NCBI RefSeq assembly: GCF_001039355.2
Contig: NW_019775679.1
Span: 126,001 to 185,369 of the forward strand
Direction: 5' to 3'
Origin: Lingula anatina
Lineage: Eukaryota > Brachiopoda > Lingulata > Lingulida > Lingulidae
DNA: 59,369 nucleotides
Shown here: positions 11,402-58,900 of the stretch, one piece after another
How positions within the stretch are numbered: the first letter of the stretch is position 1
How the letters are laid out: each line of letters begins with the position of its first letter
Notes under the pieces: model-generated
The model's database searches: none
What the model was told of the DNA's origin: nothing
What the model saw: the letters and a program-made list of their open reading frames with translations, nothing else
Made by a program: the position numbers and the translations under genes

Positions 11402-14400
11402 GTGAAATAACTATGCCATGTGATCAAATGAAAGAAAATTAAAATTGTGTGTGTAGATATGTAAATAATGTTCAACATGGTTAAGTTTTTTGTGCATATA
11501 CATAACTGCAGTAAAGCTGAAGGTTTTGAAAATTGTTTTACTATCTAGACCTTCTGCCTAAAAAATGTGAAATTCATTTCTTTTTTATCATCGTCATTTA
11601 TCTACATGTTTATTGCCTTACTGTAAGTTTATATAAGTAAAACACCACCATGCAGTGTTTTCCTCTTTTGCTCCACAGGAGGGCCTCAAAAAAGAAAGAA
11701 ATATAAAAGCAAAGGTAGAAATCATCACAGCAGCCAGAACCATAGAGCAGAATTCTCTGATTCTCCAAGGGAGCCTTCTTCCAGTAATACTCAAAATGAA
11801 CTTGCCACACAGGATACCAATGTGCCTAAGTCACAGTCTGTAGATATTTCCCAAGTGGAAGAGCTACAAAAGATGTTAGACGAGAAGAGAAAACTTCTAG
11901 AAGAGCAACAACAGGTGGAGGAAGGGAGTAATGGTACGATGGAGGCAGTTTTTCTGAGTCTAGTTTAGATGTGAATTCTGTTTCAGGTAGTCAGATATGT
12001 AAATCAATGAAACTTTGACATTTTTTCTTTGAAGTGGACGTTATTACATTTACTACAGAAATTTAAGTTACGGTATACATTTTGTATTTTTTAGATACAT
12101 AGTCTGATATTTTAAACTTTACCAACTTTTTTCATATTGTTTTGACATATTGATTTTAAAAGGCCAATCAGGAAGAATGAATGTGGTGGAAGACAAAGGG
12201 CAACTGTTGTCTGCCATATTTGGCTCAGCTGCTGCTACTGCAGGAGAGGGTACAGTGGTGCCACCTACACATTTGATAAATAGAACAGGTTAGTGTTCAG
12301 TTGCTTCCATTCTCAAACACTGCAGACCAGATGAAAACAGCAATTTGAGTACAAAGACAGCATTTTCATTCATAAGAGAAATCAAATAGAAAAGAATAAG
12401 ATAAATTGGAAATTACTTAAAGTAGCAATGTTATTTTGTGACCAGAGATCATAAGACTATCATTAAGTTCCTGACTGTTATGTATGCCTGGTTATATTAG
12501 TATGTTTTCAATTTCTTGTGTTGAGTTACTCTGTTTCTTGTGAAAAAAAGCTGATGAAGCCTGCTTTAATTGCAAATTGGATTTCAGTGGACGTAATTTT
12601 TAAAGTGAATATACATAGCTGATGTATGGTGTCCATTCACTTTCCAGTGATTCCCAGTATAGACCACAAGGACAGGAAGAAGAGGAAGCCCAAGTCCCTG
12701 TTCCCTGTGTCAGGGGCTGCTGAGAACAGAAGCAAGGGGGCAGCACAGGAGGACTGTTTGCACCTGGCAAAGCAGATGTGGGGTATGTTACATACATTTC
12801 ATGACTTTAAAATGTTTGGTATGAGTAATATTTAACATTTGGTGTACTGTGGTAAATAAAATCAAATTATGTATTTTGTCAGAAGATTGAAAAATTTAAT
12901 GACTCAGGATCGTGCTCTTGAAAGGTCATCAGTATAGAATATATTTCACATTTTCAGTGAATTTGGAGAATATTGTCCCTAGTCACAGTGGATAAAAATG
13001 ATAAAATCTTGACATTTTTACTAATTATTAATTAAAAAAGCAAAATTTAGAATAATTTGGCTACCTGTTTATCCCTTGACCCATGAGATAAACTGGACCA
13101 GATCCACATTGCTATACTCTATACAGGAAAAGGTCCAGAAGATGCCAAGGTTGACACCAACCATTTAGGACTGTACCTTGACAGACCTCAGGTGTATGCA
13201 ATGTTGAGGAAAGAAGGTGGGACTGTTTTATTCATCCTTGTTCTCTTTTTTTAATGATTTTTGCACAGTTTTTATGACCATTTTGTATTGAATTTTTTAA
13301 ATGCCATAGAAAGGTTCTAAGAAGGTTAGAGCATGGTGAGCAAGGTGTAACAAGTACGGTTGCCAACAGAAATTTCATTTCATTAAAAAGATAGATGAAG
13401 TTTGAGTCTTTTTAAAAATTAAGTTTATTGTACAGTTCAAATTAAAAGAATTGTAAAAATGTGTTTTCATATTCAGGTGACCACCATGTGTCTCAAGGTT
13501 ATATAGATGGTTATCTTCAGCTGGAGATTTGGAAGGGAAACGTGTCTGGAGCCTTGAAATATGCTGCAGAACATGCTGTCCTCTCGGACTGGTTGATGTC
13601 CATAGCACCCATGGGTAAGCCTTATTTGGATTCAAATATATAAATTCACGGTGAGAACCTGTTTCATACCTCTGAATTCCTTCAGCACTGTTTTCATGCA
13701 GTACTTGATGAGTTAATTTAAAAAATTGGTCACATTTTTCCGCTGGTGTTCAGTTAAGTAGTCTGGGTCCAAAACCAGAAAATATATTAAACCTAATGTG
13801 GGAGGATCACATATAGAAATATGTTGCTGATGTAAATTATAGACCATGATTCATTTATAATCATGATGTTGTGTGAGAAAATAGGTTGAAAAGGTCTTTT
13901 TTGTCAAAAAGTTGCTGGATGTTTCAAAAGTCTTCAATGAGAGGAGAATTCTAGTGGAGGTAATGGGATCATTAAGACATTTCTCCTGAATTGAAATCAT
14001 TTGTTCCTAACACTAACTAATCCTGAACTAAAAGACATGCTTGCAGAACCCCGCCTTGTTAATTCTCCACTGGTGTTTGTTTATTTCTGATCAGCTTCCA
14101 AGCGGACATACCTGGAGCTATGTGAGGTGTATGCTCAGCAGCTGGAGAAGGAAGGGAACTACCATAAGGCCACCTCTTACTACCTAGCCTGTCACAAAGT
14201 CTATGAAGCAATTGATATGTTAAAAAGGAACCGACTGTTCAGGTAGATCTTATTGAGTTTTAACTTGCTACCAAAGTTGTATTATCTAACTGATAAGTTA
14301 TATGATTTTTAATTTAAAATTATTGTATGTGCTTACATTGTGATTAGTTTTCTTCTTTGGCTTCTATATGAATACTGGCTAATGAATATCAATTTTGTTT

Positions 14401-17400
14401 TTTAATTTTTGACAAAAGTACTGCATTTCTGCATAAATTTTAAGATGTTATCAATGAAACACTCCGGACTGCATTAAAGGAACTGATACAATGTTAACAC
14501 TTCCAGTATTTTCAGTGAGATATTTTGTTAACATTTGCTGTATATTTTTCAGAGAGGCAGTTGCCTTGGCCAAGTTACGCCTCTCCCCCTCAGATCCACT
14601 GCTCTCCAGCCTGCAGGAATCCTGGGGGAGACACCTAGCTAAAGATGGCAGCTATGAACAGGCTGCAAAATGGTGGGTAATAATGCTGGGTAGTGGTGCT
14701 GATTATTTAAAGCAGCCACCTTATTTTTACACATATCTTATTAATTTAGTTTCCATTACCAAAACTTCATAACTACAAAACATTCAGAAGTAAAGCTTGA
14801 GTCAGGGTCACTGGTTTCTCTTACTGCATCAGAAACAATGTAGTAAATTCCATGTGAATATAACTTATAGTCAAGAATTGCCTGATAATGTAAGTAAAAT
14901 GCCAGTTCAGATTGACTGTATCACTATTGGTATTTAAATGTTATTTAAACATATACCCTTCCTTTGAATAGTTATTTGGCACTGAAACAGCCTCTTGAAG
15001 CAGCAAAACTAATGGCACGGCGAGCAGACCACTCTGGATTGGCTGCTGCAGCCCATGTGACCATATCAGCCAATGAGGTTGAAGCTGGGATGGTGTATGC
15101 TCAGCGCTATGTACAAGAGTGCTTGGCAGGCTGTGACTGGTGTTCTGCAGTTATGTTCTCAAAGTCTGCTGAACAGTTTACAGTAAGAATTTGATGAAAC
15201 ATATTTACCATTTTAATTACTGTATCTTTAAACTTTGAGTTTCAGTTTATGCTTCACTACCGGGGTAGCTGTTACAAATGTCCAAACACTGCCAATCATA
15301 GACATACAAAAAAAAAAGTGAAATGAAAATTTAATATAACCGTTACTTATTTGTAATGCTAGTGGAAAATATAACAATCACATAAGAAGGCACATACACA
15401 GATTTTAACTTTTTACAACTTGAAATGTTAGTCATACTGGAAGATCAGAGGTAGAGGAACCATCTATTCTTTTCATTGGCACCCAGTTTAAATGCATAAA
15501 AAACATTGGCATTTAGAAGCGATGAGTTAGCACATGCCTTTTGTCTCACAAAATCTTGGATCAGCCTTGGAGTCAGTGTACTACATTTTAATGTTTTAAC
15601 ATTTTAAAAAACATTTCCAATTCCTCCACAGGTTCTGACCTTGTTTGTGACAATGCATGAAGCTGTCTTGAGATTTCTTGTCAACCAGAAATGTCTGGAC
15701 AGGAATTATCTGAAGAAGTCATGTCCAGGTGGTTTATTCAGCTCAGAGGCACTGGAGCATACAGAACTAAGAAAAGGTTAGTCAACTGGGGAAAACTTTC
15801 ATCTTCCTGAAATTGAAAAAAAAGTAACTAATTAGTGGGCAGCTTTTTTTCAAAACATTTTTGAAATTATTGGATCGTCTGTACTTGTTGGTGGATTGAT
15901 ATCTGCAGTGCTTTGAAACGCTGTAAATTATTGTAAAAATAAGTATATCAGTAAACATTACCATCACATTTGATATGTGCAATATGCAATCTGGCAATAA
16001 TAACTTGTTTATGATTTTCACTTCAAACAACAATATACTATTAAAAACAAACTTAAAAATTTACAGGTGATGATGGCTTTCCTCAGTGGTACACTGTTCT
16101 GATTGAAGGAGAAACTTTTATGCAGTATTTTACCAACTTGCTGAAAGCAAAGATTTTACCCAAGTCTCTGGAAGAGTCTGGTGGTTGGAGAGATGTATAT
16201 GAACAACTGATGAAGTGGAGGGCAGTGAAACAGGGACAACTGTCCACTTTACAGGTTTTAAATTATTATTATTATTTAACAGTGCTAGTAGTAGTAATAA
16301 TAGTATTGGTAATAAATAGTCAATAGTACAAAATAGTACAAAATATGTAGATATTTCATGCATATAGAAGTCAACTTTGAAGTTTTCTGTTAATCTGTAG
16401 GCATATGAGTTAACTTTCTTGCAGTTTGGATATTTTTACTTACATTAAAATGCCAGTTTTCCTCTTTTCTCAGTTTCTCATCCATGTTGCTTTGGAAACA
16501 ACTCTGGGAATTCTCGCTCTACAGTGGGGAGATCTGGAAGTGGCGAGTGGGCATTTCTTAAAAGTATTATCTGGTGCCTATGAGTTAGGCCATGTAGACA
16601 TAATGATAGAGCTGTGCAGAATGCTGTTTCCTCAAGGAAAGCTTACAGTGGGAGGTGAGTTTTCTTCACTTAAAGAAATAGCTGAAATCTTTATAATATT
16701 TTATCTGAGTCTCCTACATGTACAGGGGCGGATTTAGGCAGTCCTCTGGGTCTTCCAGTTTACACTGATGGGCATCTAATTTTTTCTGTCGGAAGAAGGT
16801 CAGAAATGGAGGATGGGTCAACAAAGATAATTTGGAAGATTGTCAGAAAATAGCTCTGTATTCGCCCCTGATGTAGGTCATTGTGCTGTTTTAATCAAAA
16901 TTTGTCTTTAATGACTGAGATAGTTAAGCCTGAAGCAAATCCAGTGTGACCATAATAAAAATTCTATTAGATTTGATAGACTTTTATTACCATGAAGAAA
17001 CAAAGTCCATGGGAATTTATGGTTTGCATGTATATTTTATTAAGGTGAACTACATTATTTAAATATCACAAGTACAACCATATAGTTTATGAAGTATATT
17101 AAGAATAATTTATAAAAGTGTCATCCTTATGCGAGAAAAATCTTTTTATTAACTCAAAATTGAGCTCAGAGTTATTCATAGTTTTATAAGAATATGTTGT
17201 AATTTTCAGGGGTGAGGGTCACTCAACCAAAGTCAAACACTAACACTTCTCTTAAAGAGATGGTTCAGTCAGCCCTGGACAGAGGAGACATTGATATTAC
17301 AGCCAGCAGACAGGCAAAGAATATCTCCCCAGAGCTCTTCCATACAAGCAGGCAAGAGTGCAGTACACAAGACTGTCTTAATGCTTACATTGCCTTGTCC

Positions 17401-18879
17401 TTTCTCCTTGATGTGTGGTGGAAAAATGCTGCGAACTGCACTGCCAGGAATTTAGTGTCTGGACATGTAGAAAACAGGGAATTGGACACTGTTTATGCAT
17501 CTTCTTTCCCCGATAACAAAAATTTCAGTCAAAATGTTGAAGAGGAAGAGCCAGCAAGATCTGAAAATGGGGATATTTTAAACCAAGTCAGTGCTATTGA
17601 TGAAACTGGGTTATCTGTTAATTATACAGAAGGTGACAGGGAGTCAATTTCATCTAGTCTTCAATGTAGTGCAAAAGCAGAGTGCAATAACAGTTTTTCA
17701 GTACAAAATTCAGATCACTTAGCTCCTCTTGATGGCAAGGTTTTGCAAGAACTTTGTCAAGCTTTATTGTGGGATGTTCATGCAGCTAGAAACAAATATA
17801 GTTACCTTTTGATGGAGATTGAAAAAACATTGGCCAAAAATACTTATGGAAAAAAGGACAATCAAGATATGACGACAGATTTACACAAAGAAGGCTCCGA
17901 GTTGGAAGGTGCAGAAAGTGTTGAATGTGCTGAAAATAACAGAACTATGAGAACAGAAACCTGCAATGTTGTTACCAGAAGTGAATTGGAGATAATTGAT
18001 GATGAAGGGAATATGCATCCCTCTGGTAGTGATGCTGAGACCATTATAAATGGTACTGATGAGAAAGATGGACCTAAGTGTGTTAGGTGTGACAGGATTG
18101 ATTGTGTTGGATGTGATCATGACGCAGCCAAAGCAACTGATAACATTAGTTCAAAAGCAATTGAGATGTGTTTACCAGAACCGGGCATTGAAGAACACTT
18201 AGTAAAAGATGATCAAATTCATGGAATAGATGGAAGTAAGGCAAACTCTGCAAATGGAGGAATGGTGGACACAGTCCAGTCGGAAGAGAAAGAACTGAAA
18301 AAGATGTTGGAAAGATTGCCTGCTCTTCCTAAGGTAAAGGGACCTTTAAACGGTTTCATGTCAAAGGTTCATTTTCTCCATCCAAAATAATAAGCAAAGT
18401 TTTGAAAAGGATAAAATTGTAAGCAATGCTATATATAATACTTACATAATTCTAATGTGATATTATAATGTAGTTGGGATTTTTATAGAAACCGTTTTAA
18501 TAATATTATGCAGTCATAAATTCAGTTGTTCATTATTTTTATTAATAATCCTGTTACATTTTTTTTTTTGTTAATAATTTTTCATTCTAGACCAAACTTT
18601 AAAAAAACTTTCCTCTGTAGAACAAGATAGAGCATACCAACTCTTTTGATTTTAATGTTGTTTTGATATGATAAATTATTTTTAGAGAAATATATCAACT
18701 GTTTATTTCATTTCCAGAATCTGACATTCCCAGACCCAGTTGAATCTGCCTTGATCATCTCCTATATGCTGAAACACCAATACAGCTCACAACCCAATGA
18801 GAGGACTGCTGTCATTGGCTGGGCTAAGCAGTATGCTGTTACAACAGAAACAGTGAACCTTCTGGATAAATTGTTGTGA
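4864..18879 (+). CDS. GEMIN5: Gemin5, SMN-complex snRNA-binding WD40 protein (27 exons)
   Basis: Gemin5 recognises the Sm site and cap of pre-snRNAs, hands them to the SMN complex in the cytoplasm, and binds ribosomes and mRNAs. The joined exons give 1715 aa without a break (human about 1508). Exons: 4864-5166, 5468-5649, 6017-6174, 6693-6930, 7134-7290, 7644-7740, 7994-8109, 8474-8559, 8983-9059, 9341-9468, 9859-9929, 10293-10486, 10797-10945, 11233-11401, 11679-11933, 12163-12288, 12648-12782, 13127-13216, 13477-13614, 14095-14242, 14553-14672, 14972-15182, 15632-15776, 16067-16254, 16474-16654, 17210-18333, 18718-18879. Every junction is GT-AG and phases agree throughout. The N-terminal LPPSPSWYC and internal [13 protein letters not shown] and [10 protein letters not shown] match the family closely. 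Exon edges rest on splice signals and homology, not transcripts. Confidence 0.95.
6588..6686. repeat. Pentanucleotide repeat (TAATA/TAATG)n in Gemin5 intron 3
   Basis: About 19 copies in three blocks (TAATA, then TAATG, then TAATA). The array ends only about six bases before the exon 4 acceptor at 6692, so it occupies the space of the pyrimidine tract. Confidence 0.95.
11679..12782 (+). other. GEMIN5: Gemin5 exons 15-17: basic/acidic linker
   Basis: About residues 709-880. It opens with a Lys/Arg-rich tract ([13 protein letters not shown]), then a Ser/Gln/Glu-rich stretch with a short predicted coiled coil ([18 protein letters not shown]). It ends in a second basic patch ([12 protein letters not shown]) matching human KKRKARSLLPLS before the TPR-like region. 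It is probably disordered apart from the helix. Confidence 0.75.
13127..16654 (+). other. GEMIN5: Gemin5 exons 18-25: TPR-like dimerisation region
   Basis: About residues 880-1288. Helical pairs with [42 protein letters not shown] and [16 protein letters not shown] follow the human TPR-like array that dimerises Gemin5. The final exons are weaker matches. Confidence 0.85.
16723..16870 (+). mobile_element. MITE, 148 bp, TIR CAGGGGCGGAT, 5-bp TSD (Gemin5 intron 25)
   Basis: Ends CAGGGGCGGAT and TTCGCCCCTG, flanked by ATGTA on both sides (16718-16722, 16871-16875). The interior, including the CTGGGTCTTCCAG and TTTTTTCTGTCGGAAG blocks, recurs in reverse orientation at 49609-49755. Confidence 0.85.
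17210..18879 (+). other. GEMIN5: Gemin5 exons 26-27: acidic C-terminal region
   Basis: Exon 26 is a single 1124-base exon encoding a poorly conserved, acidic, mostly disordered stretch. It holds a C-x2-C-x4-C-x2-C cluster at about residues 1578-1589. Exon 27 adds the conserved helical end ([17 protein letters not shown], human WPFPDVLECCLVLL) and the TGA at 18877-18879. The end is shorter than in human. Confidence 0.8.
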
Positions 18880-18972
18880 CAAGCCACAGAGATTGTGCAC
18901 AAAGAATTTTAGAGCAGGAAATTTCAGTTTCGGTCTTGAGCAGTTTTGTTGCCTGATTTATGAAAAAAAAAA

Positions 18973-19072
18973 AATAAAAACAGGTAGAAAACCTCTAATG
19001 TTGAGTTCAGAATGACTTAAAGTTGACATTTAGATGATATTGAAAGACTTGCAACTTATCCAAAATAATAAA
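18973..19072 (+). terminator. Candidate poly(A) signals of Gemin5
   Basis: AATAAA occurs at 18973-18978, within an A-rich run 94 bases past the stop, and again at 19067-19072. Either could end the transcript. Confidence 0.4.
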
Positions 19073-19154
19073 AAAATCATCATATGTACATAGTGTATTG
19101 TCCCTTTGCTTCAATCCATGTTTCAAAGCATATGCCTCGTATTTTGTCCCTATA

Positions 19155-19323
19155 TAGGCCCGTATCCAACCGTTTTGAAAAAGTGGACCTTTTTACTTTT
19201 TACCATGAAACCTTCATGCCACAAGATCAATTTTTACCCAGAGTGGACCTTTACCTGGCAAAGGGTGTGGTTTGTTCAACCCCCCCACCCCCCCCCCCAC
19301 AAATCACCCTGGCTACGAGCCTG
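19155..19323. mobile_element. MITE, 169 bp, TIR (C/T)AGGCCCGTA, 5-bp TSD
   Basis: Left end TAGGCCCGTATCC, right end GGCTACGAGCCTG, flanked by CTATA on both sides (19150-19154, 19324-19328). The interior (TGGACCTTTT, ACCATGAAACCTTC) is shared with the copy at 25336-25496. Confidence 0.8.
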
Positions 19324-20084
19324 CTATATTATTAATCCAAATTTGATAACACTGTGCCTGCCTTCTTGTGGCCACTGTGCCACCACACCTGGATTACACA
19401 GAATTTGTCTGTAAGAATAATTGAAATAATAGTAAATTTTTGTGTGGCACACTTGTTAAAATCTGGATATGCCTTACAAATTAAAAAATACATGTAGCGG
19501 GTCATAGCGTGGGAGACACTTTCATACTGCAAAATAAAACTTCCTTGATTGTCAGTCGTCTGTGTCTTTGCACAAAACGGCAGGATGTTGTTGCTGATGC
19601 TTTGATTTATAAATGACCACTTCAGCCTTTTTTTGTATTTTTGCCAATATTAACCATGTTAATTGTAAGACTGGATAAGATTGAAGAAACAATTTTTGAA
19701 TAAATGGTATTTTTCTTTTGACTACGGGTATAAATCGTGCAGCGTAAACCCTTCCAAAAAAAGATAAATACTGCTCACTGTAAATAGCTTTATTCAAAAT
19801 TCAAAGAATTTGAAAGAAGAAGCAATTTTCCTTTAATTACCAATTTACCTTATAAGATGCATAACCGTCTAAAAACGTTTTCAGGCTCTCATAATTTCTA
19901 TTTTTAACCCTTACATCACGTTAAAATATGGGTTTGGGGATTTTTGCAGCTATTTTAGATAGAGTAAAACTCGATGATTAAGGGAGAATTACTGAATTTT
20001 CCGATTTCCCGGAGGAATATTATATATATATATTGTATTTTATGAAAGAATTAAGACAATTATAATAGTTTTGCAATACCTTTC

Positions 20085-20298
20085 CAGGGGCGGATCTAGG
20101 AATATTTGAAGGGGGAGTCTGCGGATGCGAATTCGACCCTCCCAATTTTGGTATTTTAGAGGACGAACGGTGCCATTTGGTACTGTTTAGAAGTATGATT
20201 TAGCTAGTCAAAATTCTTATTACAAGAGGGGACCATTAGTGTGATTTTTTTTTCAGAAATCGAAAGGACCCCCTGACCCCCCTCTAATTCCGCCATTG
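20085..20298 (+). mobile_element. MITE, 214 bp, TIR CAGGGGCGGATC, 5-bp TSD
   Basis: Ends CAGGGGCGGATC and ATTCCGCCATTG (degenerate right end), flanked by CTTTC (20080-20084, 20299-20303). It belongs to the same family as 3742-4059 in the opposite orientation, with about 100 bases missing inside. Confidence 0.85.
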
Positions 20299-20772
20299 CT
20301 TTCCCTTAGTGTCAATGTCAAGTTCGTTTTTCAGTAGGTCAAAACTCAAACGCACTTTCCTTCAGGATCGGTGCGTATCTTGAATTGCAACGTTTTTACA
20401 TAAATGAATTACATTGTAGTACGTTGAAAAGTTATCAGCATGGTATGTTTCAGTCAAAGAATGCTAACCATTCCCTACACTTGCTTTATTTTGATATGAA
20501 ATAATAATGACAAATTTAAATATAAAAGTAAAAATAAAGACAAACTACTTCTTTGACTGCAAAAAAAAATTTTTTTTAATCTTTTAATCCAATTTTTTTA
20601 TTTTTAAAATACTCTTTGTATTTTGAAATGAATCTAAAATTTATTTCATTTAATCGTTTACCTATTTTGGGTGGGATCGTTAACTAGATAGGTAACTTGA
20701 TCGAGCACAATCTCCAAGCGCTCAACGCAATGGGATCTTGGAGGCGCGGCCTTTTCAATCGACCTTGAACTC

Positions 20773-20800
20773 TGACGTCATTTATTGGCATGGCGGCCAT
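20773..20800 (+). promoter_or_regulatory. CRE and YY1-like motif at the TBC1D1/4 promoter
   Basis: A perfect palindromic CRE, TGACGTCA, lies at 20773-20780. Close behind are ATTGG (inverted CCAAT) and ATGGCGGCC at 20790, the core of a YY1-type site often found just after transcription starts. The local rise in CpG (GGCGCGGCC near 20742-20750) fits a promoter. Confidence 0.55.
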
Positions 20801-20807
20801 CAGCTGA
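20790..20807 (+). promoter_or_regulatory. Five-codon upstream ORF before TBC1D1/4
   Basis: ATG followed by four sense codons and TGA, 80 bases before the main ATG and overlapping the YY1-like motif. It is relevant only if transcription starts upstream of 20790. Confidence 0.35.
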
Positions 20808-20886
20808 GAGTCAACCGGAAAAACACACTAGTAAAGCAGCGCACCAAGGATTACCAGCGTTAGTAGTAAAACTTTATTTAAAAGAA

Positions 20887-55987
<35,101 letters not shown>

Positions 55988-58900
55988 ATGGAGTATTGCA
56001 GATTTCCAATCAATTTGGTGCCATTTTCTTTTTCTTTAAACTTTTTTTTAGTTCAGAACAAGAAGATGAAGTGAACTGTCTAGTCTACTTATTCTTGATA
56101 ACTTTTATTATTAATCTATTTTAACTTGTTAAGGCATGGCTTCCAGAAAAAATGTTTTTAGGATCTTCATATACACAGATATTATATAGTATGTTTATGA
56201 AGGAATAAGCAGTTTTTACCCATTGAACCTCAAGACAGTATTCGTCATATGTTGCATAATTGTTCATATACCGCAAAACTATAAAATGATCCACATGGTA
56301 TCTTATACAAAGGAATGAAGAATTATCCTTTTAAATTAATAGAAACAGCGAATGTCGTCACAAAAATTAATGTTCATGGGTTTTGTGGATGCAAGTGTGT
56401 GTTGTGTGTGTGTTGTGCTGCTAAGCATCGCAAAAAAAGGTTGGGAAAACTAGCTTACTAGGTGAGCAGGACTTGATTAAGAGATAACCAAGGGACTGAT
56501 GCTGCGAAAAACCAGTTCCAATGTAAAGATAGATTTGATGACAATGAAAATTCAATGGTGACAGGCTTCTCTTCCTTGATAATTGATATCTAAGTCAAAT
56601 TTAGGTTTCATGTAGAAACTTATATATCTATTGTCCATTGATTGATTGATTTCATGAATATGGAAATAATAATGGCCAGTCTGAGTTCTGTTGAAATCTG
56701 TGTATTTACAACAGGACTAGATGTGTGTGTGTGTGTGTGTGTGCGCGTGCGCGCACGTGCATATGGTTAGGGGGATGGGGGGTAAGGGAAGCTCAGTCAA
56801 AATCATATGGTTTCTTGGTCATCGTCATATTTGATCTCCATTTTTTAGTCGTTTTTACTTGTATTAATTATAATTGAATTGCATACAATGGGAGGGGAGA
56901 CATCCATTATAATTGTTTCTTTGGGCAAGACTAGAGTTATTTGAGCAATAATAATACAAAAGTTCCATTATTTGAAGTGCTCAATATAAACATATTTAGA
57001 AAGTCATTTCAAGCATTCCCAAAAATTCTAAATGTATTCCTGTCGATTCAGAATCTAAATTTATCATTTTTTTCACTAACATGCTCCTTTCAGAAGCGAG
57101 GAATGATTTGAAAAGTATGAACAGTGTAGAACGAAACTTGGTAGCCAGTGTTCAATGTTTGATCAAGAAAAAGTTTTGGGCTCAAAATCCTCTTAATACT
57201 CTTCAAGTCAAAATTATCATCCTTAAATTACTCAAATTTGTGATGAACAGTATATGGTGAAAAATGCATGGTCTGTATTCTGTTATCACCACACACAAGA
57301 TGTATATTATTTTCAATGTTTCTGTTGATCAGAATCCTGCAGAAGCAGGAGTACACATCTACTTTTTTTTTTTCATCAGCTATGATTCATACCACTATCG
57401 ATTAATCTTACCTGCTAAATTTACTTATTCAACATCTCACTTTTTTTTCTTATTTCTTAAAGATTATATAAGTTTTTAAATTTTATTGTCATTTCTTGGT
57501 GTCTCAACAATGTTTATCATATAATATCATTAAATTTGGACCCCATTTGATTAGCATTCATTTGATAGTTCTTGATGTGGAATATATTTGATTTCTTCAA
57601 GTTTTTGTTTTGGTATGTTTTGTTATAAGATGGGAGAATGGCAATCCATGTTTTAATTGCTACCATCTTGGGTTTTATTTCATCATAAGATTTTATTTCA
57701 TTATTTCTTTTCACATCATTAGGAGTTAATTTGTGTCAATTCATTTTGTGTTATTTATTTTACTCATATACAGATTACCAGAATAGCACAGTATATTGAT
57801 GCCTTAAAGGTAGAAAAGGTTTTAATTGAAATGAATCATAGGTCGGGAAACAGAAGAAAATATATAATACTTAGAACAATCTTCAGGTTTGAAATATCTG
57901 TCTCAGTGATTTAGTTGACTTAAAAGCTCAGAAGTTTCATAGGGTATATTCAAATGTCACACTTTGTTTGTTTTTGTTATGCTAACTTTGCCTATAAAAT
58001 CCAAGAATAACTTAATTTGTAAAAAAATTATTATGTCTATATTTTATGTTAATTTCTTCAAAGGAAAAAAATGATTATCAAACAAATATAAATAATAGGT
58101 ATGTGGTATGAAAAGTATCTAGGTTCTTTCATCTGAAGGACTTTGATCATCGAAAATGGCTACAAAAAGACATCCAGTGCATGTACAAGTACTATGAGCC
58201 ACATACTGGAAGGGTACAATCAATCAGACGTTTTGACAATTTGCAGTTAAAATGTAAAATAAATTGGACAAAGAAGCAGTGTGCAATGTTTCATGTATTT
58301 TCAACATCTTCAGACTAAGTATAGTCTGTAAGAATCTTAGCATTTGATAAAAAACGTTGTTGTTTTGTACCAAATACATGTACCATATCCCCTTTAGGCC
58401 CTATCACAAGGGAAAACGGTTAGAATTCGTTAAAATAATAATGCACAAATTACATTTTACCTTTTGCGCGTTCTGAAATTTAGATTCTTTATTTTATGCA
58501 AAATTACTGTATTTATGTAGAATTCATTTCACTTTAAACAGAACTGACTTCTTAACTTTGTTGTGTTTTTGGACACGTTCTTTAATTTCCCGTGACATGT
58601 GATTTGTCCATTTATTAAACGTCGTTTGCCGGATCTTTTATTTTTTGTCATATGCACATTGTATTCGTATATCACAAGGATAGGGTACACCGCCTGGGAT
58701 GATTTGTTTGAACCATAAGCGTGTGTTCTTGTCTAAGTTAAACGCTGAAACGCACTACTCAAACAGGCCGATATAGAGCAGACGGGGAAAAGGCAAACTA
58801 TGATCCTAAAATGTGCAAAGAGAAATGGAATATGTTACTTTCAGCTCTCTTTGGAATGGGAAAAGAACATTTATTAAAATTACTTGGGAGACTAAAGAAG

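Larger units (their letters stand above)
18880..20772. other. Intergenic region between Gemin5 and TBC1D1/4
   Basis: Gemin5 3' UTR, two MITEs (19155-19323, 20085-20298) and AT-rich spacer. No further gene is seen. Confidence 0.6.

Noticed and set aside
20785-20886. N-terminal extension of TBC1D1/4 to 20785
   Set aside because: The frame is open, but its first codon is TTG and the ATG at 20790 is out of frame with a stop after five codons. The first in-frame ATG is 20887.
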